Below are positions 17,288 to 26,213 of a stretch of DNA of 64,000 nt, piece after piece. Location: assembly GCA_963691885.1 (NCBI GenBank), contig OY829843.1, positions 4,030,001 through 4,094,000 on the forward strand, given 5' to 3'. The DNA comes from G963691885 sp963691885 (GTDB lineage: Bacteria; Pseudomonadota; Alphaproteobacteria; UBA8366; Aestuariispiraceae). The notes beneath the pieces are model-generated. The model saw only the letters and a list, made by a program, of their open reading frames with translations, did no database searches and was not told the origin of the DNA. Made by a program: the position numbers and the translations under genes. Each line of letters opens with the position of its first letter. Within the stretch, counting starts at the first letter, position 1.

Positions 17288-18703
17288 TCAGGTTTCAGGC
17301 GTCTCGGAACCGGCTTCCGCTATGGCCTTATCCAGCCTCAATAGAACCTCTTCCTCTCCCAGCACCGCCATGATTTCAAAGACACTCGGTGATATGTTTG
17401 AACCCGTCAGGCCAGCCCGCAGGGGTTGAGCAATCTTGCCAAGACCGACTTCAAGTGTCTCGGATAATTCCCGCATTGCTGTTTCAAGCGCGTTGGCCCG
17501 CCAATCGGTGTGCTTCGACAGGCTGTCGCGGGCATCGGCCAGCAGTTTCAACCCGTCCCCTTTGAGCAGCTTGGCCGCTTTTGGTATTTCCAGCGGGAAT
17601 TCGGGGCGTTGCCAATAGATCGCGGCACTTGCGGCCAGGTCGTTCACGGTTTTGGCACGTTCTTTCAGCCCGGGCATTCCCCGGGTCACGCGGTTCAGAG
17701 CGTCTGAGTCCAATGGTCCAGCCGTCGCGTCCACCAGGGCCGTCAGGCGACTGTCATCGGCACCCCGCATATAGTGGCCATTCAGGTTTTCCAGTTTCGC
17801 GAAGTCAAACCGGGAGGCGGACTTACCCACACCGCCGAAGTCAAACCACTCAATTGCCTGTGCAATCGATATGATTTCCTCGTCCCCATGGGCCCAGCCC
17901 AGGCGAAGGAGGTAATTGCAGAGCGCTTCCGGCAGGTAACCCATATCTCTATAGGCGTCCACACCCAGTGCCCCGTGGCGTTTGGACAGTTTTGCGCCAT
18001 CCGGCCCGTGAATCAGCGGGATATGGGCAAATTGTGGCGATGGAAATCCGGCCGCCAGGAAGAGCTGGTACTGCCTGAATGCATTGGTCAGGTGGTCGTC
18101 CCCGCGGATCACGTGGGTCACGCCCATATCATGATCATCAACCACGACAGACAACATGTAAGTTGGCGTGCCATCGGATCGCAGCAGGATCATGTCATCC
18201 AGTTGACTGTTTGCAATCGTGACCGAGCCTTGAACCAGATCCGTGATCTCGGTTTCGCCGGTCTGAGGCATTTTCAGGCGGATGACAAAGGGCGCTCCGG
18301 CCGGTGCCTCTGACGGGTCGCGATCCCGCCAGGTCCCGTCGTAACCGATCGGGCGCCCCTCAGCCTTCGCTTTTTCTCGCATTTGTGTCAGTTCTTCGGG
18401 CGTACAGTAGCATCGATAGGCCTTGCCTTCTTCCAACAGACCGAGTGCCAGCTCCGCATGCCGCGCCGCATTTCTGGATTGAAAGACGATATCGCCATCC
18501 CCGTCCAGACCAAGCCACTGCAATCCATCCTGTATCGCCTCGATGGCCGCCTCCGTTGAGCGCGCTTTGTCGGTATCTTCGACGCGCAAGCGATAGGTGC
18601 CGCCATGATGTCTGGCATAAAGCCAGTTAAACAGGGCGGTCCGTGCCCCGCCAATATGCAGGAAACCGGTCGGTGAGGGGGCAAAGCGCGTGACGACGTT
18701 CAT
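17288..18703 (-). CDS. gltX: glutamyl-tRNA synthetase
   Basis: Class I aminoacyl-tRNA synthetase, 471 residues, charging tRNA-Glu. The HIGH-type motif is PSPTGFLHIGG near residue 10 and the KMSKS-type motif is AKLSKRHG. A CYCTPEEL segment lies in the acceptor-binding region. I chose ATG at 18703, with GGAG seven bases upstream on the minus strand, because it puts the HIGH motif at the usual place; an upstream GTG at 18850 would add 49 unrelated residues. It may act on tRNA-Gln too if the genome uses GatCAB, which cannot be judged here. Confidence 0.97.
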   Translation of the reverse strand: MNVVTRFAPSPTGFLHIGGARTALFNWLYARHHGGTYRLRVEDTDKARSTEAAIEAIQDGLQWLGLDGDGDIVFQSRNAARHAELALGLLEEGKAYRCYCTPEELTQMREKAKAEGRPIGYDGTWRDRDPSEAPAGAPFVIRLKMPQTGETEITDLVQGSVTIANSQLDDMILLRSDGTPTYMLSVVVDDHDMGVTHVIRGDDHLTNAFRQYQLFLAAGFPSPQFAHIPLIHGPDGAKLSKRHGALGVDAYRDMGYLPEALCNYLLRLGWAHGDEEIISIAQAIEWFDFGGVGKSASRFDFAKLENLNGHYMRGADDSRLTALVDATAGPLDSDALNRVTRGMPGLKERAKTVNDLAASAAIYWQRPEFPLEIPKAAKLLKGDGLKLLADARDSLSKHTDWRANALETAMRELSETLEVGLGKIAQPLRAGLTGSNISPSVFEIMAVLGEEEVLLRLDKAIAEAGSETPET

Positions 18704-18863
18704 CTTGTACTCCGGAAACTGAAAAGCGGTGCTTGAATACCGTATAGGCGTAGGGTTTGATGGATTTCTCAAGACCTGAACCATTGGTTTTACGTCCAAA
18801 TGTCCAAGTGAGCGGGGATTTAGCACATGGCTTGGCACAGGGCAAAGCATAGAGCTGCAAAGA

Positions 18864-20990
18864 ATGAATTACTCCTTTCGACAGCAGGTGATCACCAGTC
18901 TGGAATGGTTCAGAGCGACACAGTCTTCTGGCAATGAACGCTGGATTTTATGGACACCGGTTGCGTTTGGAGGGGGCGCTGCCCTGTATTGGACCGCCCC
19001 GGTCGAGCCATACCTGTTTGCGGGGGGCAGCATCGCTTTTCCAATCATGGTCTTGCTCATCTTCCTGTATCGTCAGCCAGGTTCACATTTCAGGATCTGC
19101 GTTGCCCTTTTCTTGATTGCGGCAGGATTCCAAAATGCCGCCTTGCAAACCTGGTTTTCAGGCGGGCCCTTGTTGGAAGAGGAAACCGGCCTCGTCACGG
19201 TCAAAGGCGAGATCCTCAGGAACGAGGCCCAGGGTCGACACTTTCGTTTGACCATTCGCCCCGTCACGATTGACGGGATAGCTGGGGACGAGATCCCCAG
19301 TGTCATCCGGATTGTGGTCAGATCCGGCATTGCGGGGGCCGCCACCGAGCCGTTGTATCCAGGTGATCTTGTCGCCGTGACAGGAATTCTAAGACCCTTG
19401 CCGCGTCCTACCCATCCCGGGGGGTTTGATTTTCGGCTCTGGGCCTGGTTTCAGGGCATTGGGGCAGGTGGTTATGCAACACAGCCTGTAGAACGTTTGG
19501 CAGCCGAAGAGCTGGCCGCGGCGACTGAAAAGTCTTGGACTGCTGGCTTTTACCAAAGTCTTTCTCGCATCAGGCAGGGGATTACCAACAGGATTCGCGC
19601 GGCGGTTCCTGGCGAGCCGGGCGATGTTGCAGCCGCCTTGATAACTGGCGATCGTTCCGGGTTGGACCGCGAAACCCAGGATCAGATGCGCGATGCGGGT
19701 TTGGCCCATCTTTTGGCAATCTCGGGTCTGCATCTGGGTTTGGTCGCGACGACTGTCTTCTTCACTGTCCGGTTCTTGGCGGCTCTGATTCCGTCGATCG
19801 CCCTGTATTACCCGGTCAAGAAATGGGCTGCCTTCCTGGCGCTTGTCTGCAGTTTCCTCTATCTGATGATTTCAGCCGCGCCGGTTCCAACGCAGAGGGC
19901 GTTTTTAACGACAGGCCTTGTCCTGTTGGCTGTTTTGCTAAACCGGCAGGCGCTTTCGCTGCGCCTTGTGGCGATCGCGGCGTTCTTGATCATCCTGATT
20001 TCGCCCGTTCAGGTAATGGGGGCCAGCTTCCAGCTTTCGTTTGCTGCGGTTCTGGCGCTCGTCGCGACCTATGAGGGGTTGCGACACCGGGAAGGGGGTC
20101 GGGAGGCGGGCTGGGGCACGCTTGGGTCATTAGGACGCTATGGCCTTGGCGTGGCCGCGACCAGCTTGATCGCGTCTTTGGCAACAGCACCTTTTGTGCT
20201 GTTTCATTTTGGCCGATTGGCCCTGCTTGGCATTGCAGCAAATCTGGTTGCGGTTCCACTCATGGCTTTCCTTGTGATGCCGGCGGGCCTGCTTGCCCTG
20301 GTTTTGATGCCATTCGGGTGGGAAGCCTTGCCATTGTCATTGATGGCCTGGGGCATTAGCGGAATTCTTGCGGTCGCAGAATGGGTTTCAAGGTCCAGCT
20401 TTGCGCATACCAGCCTGCCGCTTTTATCGTCTCAGGCGATTCTGACCTATGGTATCGGGTTCTTGTTCTTGTGTTTGACCGCGGGGCGCATGCGATTGCT
20501 TGGTCTGGCCCCCATGATGATTGGTCTTTTCCTGATTGGATCCCCTAAACCGCCCGACATTCTGGTTTCGGAAACAGGTGGCCTGATCGCGGTGCGAGAC
20601 AGCAAGACAGGGGAATACGCCTTTTCGACGCAACGACGGGAGCGTTTTGCCGCTCAGAGTTGGCGACGCGCTTACGTCGGAGGGGACGATGCCTCTGCTT
20701 GGCCGGTATCCGACATGCGCTGTGACGGGTTTGGCTGTGTATTGCGGCGCAGGGGCCTCCAGATCGCGTTCCCGACTGATTCTCGTGCCGTGCCAGAGGA
20801 TTGCGCCAGAAGCGACGTTATCGTTTCCCCCCTTGTGATCCCAAGAGGGCAGTGCAGCCAGTTGACCCAAATCACGTTTTTTGAGTTGAGGCGGGGTGGT
20901 GCGCATAGCATTTGGCTGGATGATGCCAGTTTGCGGATCGAGACGGTTTCGGAGCTTGAAACACGGCCATGGCATGGGGCAGGGCCCTAA
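18864..20990 (+). CDS. comEC: ComEC/Rec2 family DNA-uptake membrane protein
   Basis: Polytopic inner-membrane protein of the ComEC/Rec2 family, 708 residues, the channel for single-stranded DNA in natural transformation. After an N-terminal pair of membrane spans and a soluble OB-like domain (residues ~100-200), the Competence domain begins with ALITGDRSGLDRETQDQMRDAGLAHLLAISGLHLGL and contains many spans to residue ~560. The ~150-residue C terminus is soluble with Cys residues (CDGFGC, EDCA, GQC). It lacks the HxHxDH metallo-beta-lactamase motif. Convergent with lexA, divergent from gltX. Whether the organism is transformable is not known. Confidence 0.9.
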   Translation: MNYSFRQQVITSLEWFRATQSSGNERWILWTPVAFGGGAALYWTAPVEPYLFAGGSIAFPIMVLLIFLYRQPGSHFRICVALFLIAAGFQNAALQTWFSGGPLLEEETGLVTVKGEILRNEAQGRHFRLTIRPVTIDGIAGDEIPSVIRIVVRSGIAGAATEPLYPGDLVAVTGILRPLPRPTHPGGFDFRLWAWFQGIGAGGYATQPVERLAAEELAAATEKSWTAGFYQSLSRIRQGITNRIRAAVPGEPGDVAAALITGDRSGLDRETQDQMRDAGLAHLLAISGLHLGLVATTVFFTVRFLAALIPSIALYYPVKKWAAFLALVCSFLYLMISAAPVPTQRAFLTTGLVLLAVLLNRQALSLRLVAIAAFLIILISPVQVMGASFQLSFAAVLALVATYEGLRHREGGREAGWGTLGSLGRYGLGVAATSLIASLATAPFVLFHFGRLALLGIAANLVAVPLMAFLVMPAGLLALVLMPFGWEALPLSLMAWGISGILAVAEWVSRSSFAHTSLPLLSSQAILTYGIGFLFLCLTAGRMRLLGLAPMMIGLFLIGSPKPPDILVSETGGLIAVRDSKTGEYAFSTQRRERFAAQSWRRAYVGGDDASAWPVSDMRCDGFGCVLRRRGLQIAFPTDSRAVPEDCARSDVIVSPLVIPRGQCSQLTQITFFELRRGGAHSIWLDDASLRIETVSELETRPWHGAGP

Positions 20991-21023
20991 ACGGTCCCAA
21001 GCCCTCAATCTTCTCGTCTGGTC

Positions 21024-21719
21024 TTAGTAGCGACGGAGAAGCCCTATCAGCCGCCCCTGAATTTTTACCTGATCCGGCTCATAAACCTGGACTGAATAAT
21101 CCCTGTTTGCCGGTTCAAGCCCAATTTGTCCCTGCATCTTGCGCAACCGCTTCAACGTCACTTCCTCGCCATTCACCAAGGCAACAACAATCTCGCCTTC
21201 GCCGCCACTTTCACAGCGTTCGATGATGACTGTATCGCCATCCAGGATGCCGGCCTCAATCATGGATTCACCATCAACTTCAAGGGCATAGCCCTCTCTA
21301 TGACCAAGGATGTTTGCAGGCACGTCGACAAAATTGCTCTGGTCCCGAAGTGCTTCAATAGGTGTACCCGCCGCAATTCGCCCATACATCGGCAATTGTA
21401 CGGAATCAGTCGCGCCCCGAACAACGGAACGCATGGTTCCCACTTCTCGTTGCCTGATGCTTTCGACCCGTCGACTGCGGACCGGTCGTTGATCATCGGG
21501 GGCGTTTTCCGGCATGCGGACAACCTCCAGCGCGCGGGCCCGGTGTGGCAAACGGCGGATAAAACCACGTTCTTCCAACCCGGTGATCAAACGGTGAATC
21601 CCGGACTTGCTCTTAAGATCAAGCGCTTGCTTCATCTCGTCAAAGGAGGGACTGACGCCTGTTTCTTGGAGGCGTTCGTTGATAAAGGCCAAAAGCTCGT
21701 ATTGTTTGCGTGTCAGCAT
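21024..21719 (-). CDS. lexA: LexA repressor
   Basis: SOS repressor, 231 residues, with an N-terminal winged HTH (MLTRKQYELLAFINERLQ) and a C-terminal S24 self-cleavage domain. The cleavage site Ala-Gly is in GRIAAGTPIEA, the catalytic Ser in DGESMIEAGI and the Lys in EEVTLKRLRK. I chose ATG 21719 with GGGGAAG just upstream on the minus strand; an in-frame GTG at 21737 would add six residues. Two LexA boxes upstream (21758-21772 and 21782-21796) indicate autoregulation and a promoter separate from moeA. Confidence 0.97.
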   Translation of the reverse strand: MLTRKQYELLAFINERLQETGVSPSFDEMKQALDLKSKSGIHRLITGLEERGFIRRLPHRARALEVVRMPENAPDDQRPVRSRRVESIRQREVGTMRSVVRGATDSVQLPMYGRIAAGTPIEALRDQSNFVDVPANILGHREGYALEVDGESMIEAGILDGDTVIIERCESGGEGEIVVALVNGEEVTLKRLRKMQGQIGLEPANRDYSVQVYEPDQVKIQGRLIGLLRRY

Positions 21720-21757
21720 ATGTCTTCCCCATGGCACTTTCTACACCATAAATTGAT

Positions 21758-21772
21758 GAACAAATCAAGAAC
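21758..21772 (-). promoter_or_regulatory. LexA box 1 (GAAC-N7-GAAC)
   Basis: GAAC at 21758-21761 and GAAC at 21769-21772 are separated by seven bases; read on the lexA strand this is GTTC-N7-GTTC, the direct-repeat operator known for alphaproteobacterial LexA. It lies about 40 bases upstream of the lexA start codon. Confidence 0.85.
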
Positions 21773-21781
21773 TTGTATGAT

Positions 21782-21796
21782 GTTCTATTTGTGTTC
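21782..21796 (+). promoter_or_regulatory. LexA box 2 (GTTC-N7-GTTC)
   Basis: GTTC at 21782-21785 and GTTC at 21793-21796 with a seven-base spacer form a second alphaproteobacterial LexA operator. It is in the opposite orientation to box 1 and nine bases away. Confidence 0.85.
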
Positions 21797-21825
21797 GCTA
21801 TATATGTCAAGCGAAGGGTAGGGAG

Positions 21826-23040
21826 CTACACCCGCAGCATGCCTGACGGGAGGGGAATACAGGTGACGGCCTCTCCAGCCTTTGCCGCAGGCGCATGAGG
21901 TGCCCGCAGGATGAAACAGTCAGACTGTTGCAGGAGACGCAGCATAGAGCTGTCCTGTCGCGGGAAGGGCGTCACCAGCCGTGTTCCATCTTCCTTAGTG
22001 GCGAGGGTTGCCCGCAAATAGTCCTGACGACGGTCATTTTCTGGCAGGGGGGCCGTTAGTTGGGCCACAAAGCTCTCCGCATTTACTGCTGTCTCACCCT
22101 GCATATGGCGTAGGGCTGGAACCAGAAACAAACAGGCGCAGACCAGCGTTGAGACTGGATTGCCAGGCAATCCCAGCATGGGTGTGCCCTTGATTTCGCC
22201 GAACATCAGAGGTTTGCCGGGCCGCATGGCGATCCGCCAGAAATCGATGTTCAGCCCCTGCTCACCAAGGACGGATTGGACCAGATCGTGTTCCCCGACA
22301 GAGGCACCGCCCGTGGTGACCAGCATATCGGTGCCCTTTACCCCTTCAACCAGTTCCGAGAGGGCATTTCGGTTGTCGGCAGCGATTCCCAGCAAAACCG
22401 CTTCACCCCCCATCGCTTCAACAAGACTGGCCAGGGCCAACCCGTTTGAACTGACAATCTGGTTTGGCCCTACCGGATCGCCCGGCATAACCACCTCGTC
22501 ACCAGTGGCCAGAATAGAGATACGGGGTTTGCGATGTACCATTAGCCAGGGAATGTTCATAGCCGCGGCAAGACCGATATCCCGCGCGTTCAAACGCTTT
22601 CCGGCTTCGATCAGGATTTCACCTTCACTGAAATCGAGACCGGCGGGTCGAATGTAGCGTCCTTTTTCAGGCGCCTCTTTGACCGTGACCGTTGCGCCCT
22701 CGCGTTCTGTGTCTTCTTGAATGACGATTGAGTCTGCGCGGGTGGGAACGGGGGCACCGGTAAAGATGCGGGCGGCTTGGCCCGGCCTCAGTTCCGCTTC
22801 ATAAGACGCCCCAGCTGGAATTTCTGCAACAATTTCAAGCTTTACCGGAGGTGACGTAACGTCATCAAAAAGCGTTGCATACCCATCCATTGCGGACATG
22901 GCCGATGGAGGCTGCGTGCGCCGTGCGACAAGCGGCTCTGACAGGACGCGACCAAGACCCTGCCTTAATGAGATCTGCTCCGTCGGTTGCGGCTTTATAT
23001 CGGCCAGAATACGGTCCAGTGCCTCAGCAACACTGATCAT
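21826..23040 (-). CDS. moeA: molybdopterin molybdenumtransferase
   Basis: Inserts molybdate into adenylylated molybdopterin, 404 residues. Typical MoeA motifs: the N-terminal AEALDRIL, MSAMDGYA, RIFTGAPVP and the MoCF-domain segments TGDEVVMPGD, TTGGASVGEHD and GLPGNPVS. The start ATG overlaps the moaC stop (ATGA), so the two Moco genes are coupled. Last gene before lexA in a trpGDC-moaC-moeA run. Confidence 0.97.
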   Translation of the reverse strand: MISVAEALDRILADIKPQPTEQISLRQGLGRVLSEPLVARRTQPPSAMSAMDGYATLFDDVTSPPVKLEIVAEIPAGASYEAELRPGQAARIFTGAPVPTRADSIVIQEDTEREGATVTVKEAPEKGRYIRPAGLDFSEGEILIEAGKRLNARDIGLAAAMNIPWLMVHRKPRISILATGDEVVMPGDPVGPNQIVSSNGLALASLVEAMGGEAVLLGIAADNRNALSELVEGVKGTDMLVTTGGASVGEHDLVQSVLGEQGLNIDFWRIAMRPGKPLMFGEIKGTPMLGLPGNPVSTLVCACLFLVPALRHMQGETAVNAESFVAQLTAPLPENDRRQDYLRATLATKEDGTRLVTPFPRQDSSMLRLLQQSDCFILRAPHAPAAKAGEAVTCIPLPSGMLRV

Positions 23041-23549
23041 GTGCCAGAGCCCTGGTTGGTGAAGGTGCCGGATTTTCCGCCCGCCTTATAGCTGAGTTCT
23101 ATACCGGTGATCCGCATGCCGCGATCTACCGCTTTGCACATATCGTAAACGGTGAGGGCGGCCACGGAAACGGCGGTCAACGCCTCCATCTCAACCCCTG
23201 TCCGGCCCTTGAGTTTGGCTGTTCCTTCAATATCGACGGCGCTTTCCGCCTCATTCAGGGTAAGTGTGACGGTTACCGAAGTCAGTGCGAGAGGATGGCA
23301 AAGGGGTATCAGGTCAGATGTTCGCTTCGCCGCCATGATGCCCGCCAGTTGCGCGACAGACAGGACATCACCCTTTTTGAACCCGCCCTCACGGATCAGC
23401 GTCAGGGTTTCCCGGGCCATAATGATCTGGCCCTTGGCAATTGCGATACGTTCGGTGATGTCCTTGTCGGATACATCCACCATGACGGCATTCCCGTCAC
23501 GGTCAAAATGGGTGAGGCCACTATCCGATGTGTCTGTAATACTTGGCAT
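23037..23549 (-). CDS. moaC: cyclic pyranopterin monophosphate synthase
   Basis: Converts 3',8-cyclo-7,8-dihydro-GTP to cyclic pyranopterin monophosphate in molybdenum cofactor synthesis; 170 residues. Signature segments LIPLCHPLALTSV (active-site His/Cys region) and GVEMEALTAVSVAALTVYDM are present, with VDRGM and a Lys-rich C terminus. It lies 21 bases downstream of trpC and overlaps moeA by 4 bases. Confidence 0.97.
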   Translation of the reverse strand: MPSITDTSDSGLTHFDRDGNAVMVDVSDKDITERIAIAKGQIIMARETLTLIREGGFKKGDVLSVAQLAGIMAAKRTSDLIPLCHPLALTSVTVTLTLNEAESAVDIEGTAKLKGRTGVEMEALTAVSVAALTVYDMCKAVDRGMRITGIELSYKAGGKSGTFTNQGSGT

Positions 23550-23570
23550 TTTTAAAATCCCGTTGGGGTC

Positions 23571-24371
23571 TCAAGCCGCAGTTAGACCCAAAAGGGCCTC
23601 GGTGGCCGCTGTAACATCTTCCTGACGCATCAATGATTCACCCACCAGAAAGCACTTTGCGCCAACCTCGCTCATCCGCTGCAGGTCTGCATGGGTGTAA
23701 AGACCGCTTTCTGCAACCAGCATACGGTCTGCGTCGACATGGGTGGAAAGCTCTTCCGTTGTTGCGATATCAACCTCTAAAGTCTTGAGATTGCGGTTAT
23801 TTACCCCGATCAGCGGGCTCTTTAACAGCAACGCCCGATCCAGTTCCGGACGGTCATGGACTTCAATCAAGACATCCATACCGAGGGACACGGCGAGTTC
23901 TTCCAGTTCTTGGGCCTGAGAATCTTCCAGCGCGGCCATGATCAACAAAATACAATCCGCGCCAAGTGCCCGTGCCTCATAGACCTGATAGGGATCCAGC
24001 ATGAAGTCTTTGCGCAGAACCGGCAGTTTGACGGCTGTTCTGGCGGCGGTCAGATAGGCGTCCTTGCCCTGGAAATAGGGTTCGTCGGTCAAGACCGACA
24101 GACAGGCGGCACCACCGCTTTGATAGGCGCGTGCCAGGGCGACCGGGGCAAAATCCTCCCGAATCAGACCTTTGGAGGGTGAGGCTTTCTTGATTTCTGC
24201 AATCAACGCGAATTGTCCGTCGGCGTTCTTTGCCCTCAACGCGTTGATGAACCCTCTGGGTGCCGGCCCCTGTGCAGCACCTTCCTGGATCTGGGTTTCA
24301 GACACGTCTGCCTTGCGGGTGGCAATATGATCGCGCTTGTCGTCGCAAATTCGGCTTAGAACATCACTCAT
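23571..24371 (-). CDS. trpC: indole-3-glycerol phosphate synthase
   Basis: TIM-barrel enzyme closing the indole ring in tryptophan synthesis, 266 residues. Motifs: IAEIKKASPSKGLI (catalytic Lys), VLRKDFMLDPYQVYEARA, LIEVHD, GVNNRNLKTLEVD and ESGLYTHADL. It is monofunctional (no TrpF fusion). ATG at 24371 overlaps the trpD stop by 4 bases. Confidence 0.98.
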   Translation of the reverse strand: MSDVLSRICDDKRDHIATRKADVSETQIQEGAAQGPAPRGFINALRAKNADGQFALIAEIKKASPSKGLIREDFAPVALARAYQSGGAACLSVLTDEPYFQGKDAYLTAARTAVKLPVLRKDFMLDPYQVYEARALGADCILLIMAALEDSQAQELEELAVSLGMDVLIEVHDRPELDRALLLKSPLIGVNNRNLKTLEVDIATTEELSTHVDADRMLVAESGLYTHADLQRMSEVGAKCFLVGESLMRQEDVTAATEALLGLTAA

Positions 24372-25405
24372 GCGGAGTCATCCTGGGCGACAGGGCCGCC
24401 GGTCAAAGTTATCATCTTCTCAAGGGCCGCAGATGCCTTGCCATCGTCGATGGAGGCAGCGGCGAGGGCGGCCCCTGTCTTAAGGTCATCGGCCTTACCG
24501 GTCACATGCAGGGCAGCACCGGCGTTGTAGAGCACGATGTCCCGCAAGGGCCCGGTCTTGCCGGACAGCACGTCGCGGATGGCCGCGGCATTTTCGATCG
24601 GTGTACCGCCTTTCAGATCCTGCAGAGATGCCCTCGGTAAACCGGCATCTTCAGGGGCCACTTCGAACCGCGTTACAGTTCCGTTCTTCAGGGCGGCGAC
24701 CTGCGACACGCCAGTGGTGCTGAGTTCATCAAGACCGTCCGCGCCGTGAACGACCCAGGCGGTTTCGGTGCCCAGATTGCCGAGCGTCCTGGCCATGGGT
24801 TCGATCCACTTAACATCATAGGCCCCGACCAGCATCTTCTTCACATGGGCGGGGTTAGAGAGCGGGCCTAGGATGTTGAAGATCGTACGAATCCCAAGCT
24901 CAACTCTGGTTGGACCGACATTGCGCATTGAACCGTGATGACGCGGGGCCATCAGAAACCCGATCCCGGCTTCCGCAATAGCTTTTTCGACCGATTCAAG
25001 CGGGGCATCCAGATTGAGGCCCAGACTGGTCAGAACATCGGCAGCGCCGCTTTTGGAGGAAAATGCGCGGTTCCCATGCTTTGCAACGGGCGTGCCCGCA
25101 CCCGCGATGACGAAAGCAGAAGCGGTTGAGATGTTATGGGTGCCGGACCCGTCACCGCCCGTTCCAACAATATCCATGGCGCCCTCGGGTGCAGCGACGC
25201 GAAGGACCTTGGCCCTCATGACCTGGGCCGCCCCGGTGATTTCGTCCACAGTCTCGCCGCGTACACGCAGCGCCATCAGGAAGGCCCCCATCTGAGACGG
25301 TGTTGCATCGCCGGACATGACGATATCAAAGGCGGTTTGCGCCTGCTCCTGGGTCAATTCCTGGCCGTCGGCGACCTGCGCCAGGATCTGTTTCAAATCA
25401 CTCAT
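24368..25405 (-). CDS. trpD: anthranilate phosphoribosyltransferase
   Basis: Transfers phosphoribose to anthranilate, 345 residues. The glycine-rich PRPP site VGTGGDGSGTHNISTAS, KHGNRAFSSKSGAADVL, and the GLDELSTTG segment are visible. Separate from TrpG, unlike the enterobacterial fusion. Located 22 bases downstream of trpG and overlapping trpC. Confidence 0.98.
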   Translation of the reverse strand: MSDLKQILAQVADGQELTQEQAQTAFDIVMSGDATPSQMGAFLMALRVRGETVDEITGAAQVMRAKVLRVAAPEGAMDIVGTGGDGSGTHNISTASAFVIAGAGTPVAKHGNRAFSSKSGAADVLTSLGLNLDAPLESVEKAIAEAGIGFLMAPRHHGSMRNVGPTRVELGIRTIFNILGPLSNPAHVKKMLVGAYDVKWIEPMARTLGNLGTETAWVVHGADGLDELSTTGVSQVAALKNGTVTRFEVAPEDAGLPRASLQDLKGGTPIENAAAIRDVLSGKTGPLRDIVLYNAGAALHVTGKADDLKTGAALAAASIDDGKASAALEKMITLTGGPVAQDDSA

Positions 25406-25427
25406 GGTTTCCTCGTCAAATCCGGTC

Positions 25428-26027
25428 TTACGCTGCTTCGATGACCGGGATGTTATAACCGCATGTTTTCAAGAAATTGCCGAGCAGTTGATGGCCATGT
25501 TCTGTTGCAATGCTCTCTGGGTGAAACTGCACACCGAAAACTGGATCTTCGCGATGTTTGACCCCCATGATCACGCCGTCGGCAGTTTGGGCGGTAACCT
25601 CCAGCTCATCAGGAACACTGGCGCGCTCAATTGTTAAACTGTGATAACGGGTGGCCTGGAACGGGCTGGGTAAATCGGCAAACACGCCTGTATTGCCATG
25701 CTCGATACTGTCAACCTTGCCATGCATGATGGATCCGGCATTCACAATTTTACCGCCAAATGCCTGACCGATGGCCTGATGGCCCAGACATACGCCGAAA
25801 AGCGGGACCCCTGCGGTTTGGGCGGATTTGACCATTGCCAGGCTAATCCCGGATTTGTCCGGCGTTCCAGGCCCCGGTGAAATTACAATGCCACGAGGTG
25901 ATTTCTCGATCACCTCATCAACCGAGATCTGGTCGTTTCGGTAAACCGTTGTTTCAGCCCCTAATTCCCCCAGAAAATGGACGAGGTTATAGGTAAAACT
26001 GTCGTAATTATCGATCAGGATGATCAT
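25428..26027 (-). CDS. trpG: anthranilate synthase glutamine amidotransferase component
   Basis: Supplies ammonia from glutamine to TrpE, 199 residues. The N terminus IILIDNYDSFTYNLV, the nucleophile segment FGVCLGHQAIG, and VQFHPESI with the catalytic His-x-Glu are intact. I set the start at ATG 26027, which gives the family N terminus; an upstream in-frame codon at 26168 would add 47 unrelated residues. trpG heads trpGDC, but its partner trpE is 1.5 kb away behind an oppositely oriented gene. Confidence 0.96.
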   Translation of the reverse strand: MIILIDNYDSFTYNLVHFLGELGAETTVYRNDQISVDEVIEKSPRGIVISPGPGTPDKSGISLAMVKSAQTAGVPLFGVCLGHQAIGQAFGGKIVNAGSIMHGKVDSIEHGNTGVFADLPSPFQATRYHSLTIERASVPDELEVTAQTADGVIMGVKHREDPVFGVQFHPESIATEHGHQLLGNFLKTCGYNIPVIEAA

Positions 26028-26213
26028 GGCGTTCAGCTTTCTTCCGGTTCCCGCATTGTATCGCACCTGTGCCGCGCAAACCCCTGATACACGCCGGAAA
26101 TTTGCCCTGCAAAGGACATACAGCGAAATACCGCGCTGTTCAAACCATAGACCTCCGAAAACCCTCACAAATCTGGCAGGCTTGTCAGAATCCTGTTACC
26201 CAAAGGGGCTGAC

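Noticed and set aside
17120..17290. Possible 6S RNA, tmRNA or SRP RNA in the gltA-gltX spacer
   Set aside because: I looked for the SRP GGAAG loop, tmRNA tag and acceptor pieces and the 6S bubble pattern and found no convincing match; kept only as an unnamed structured region.
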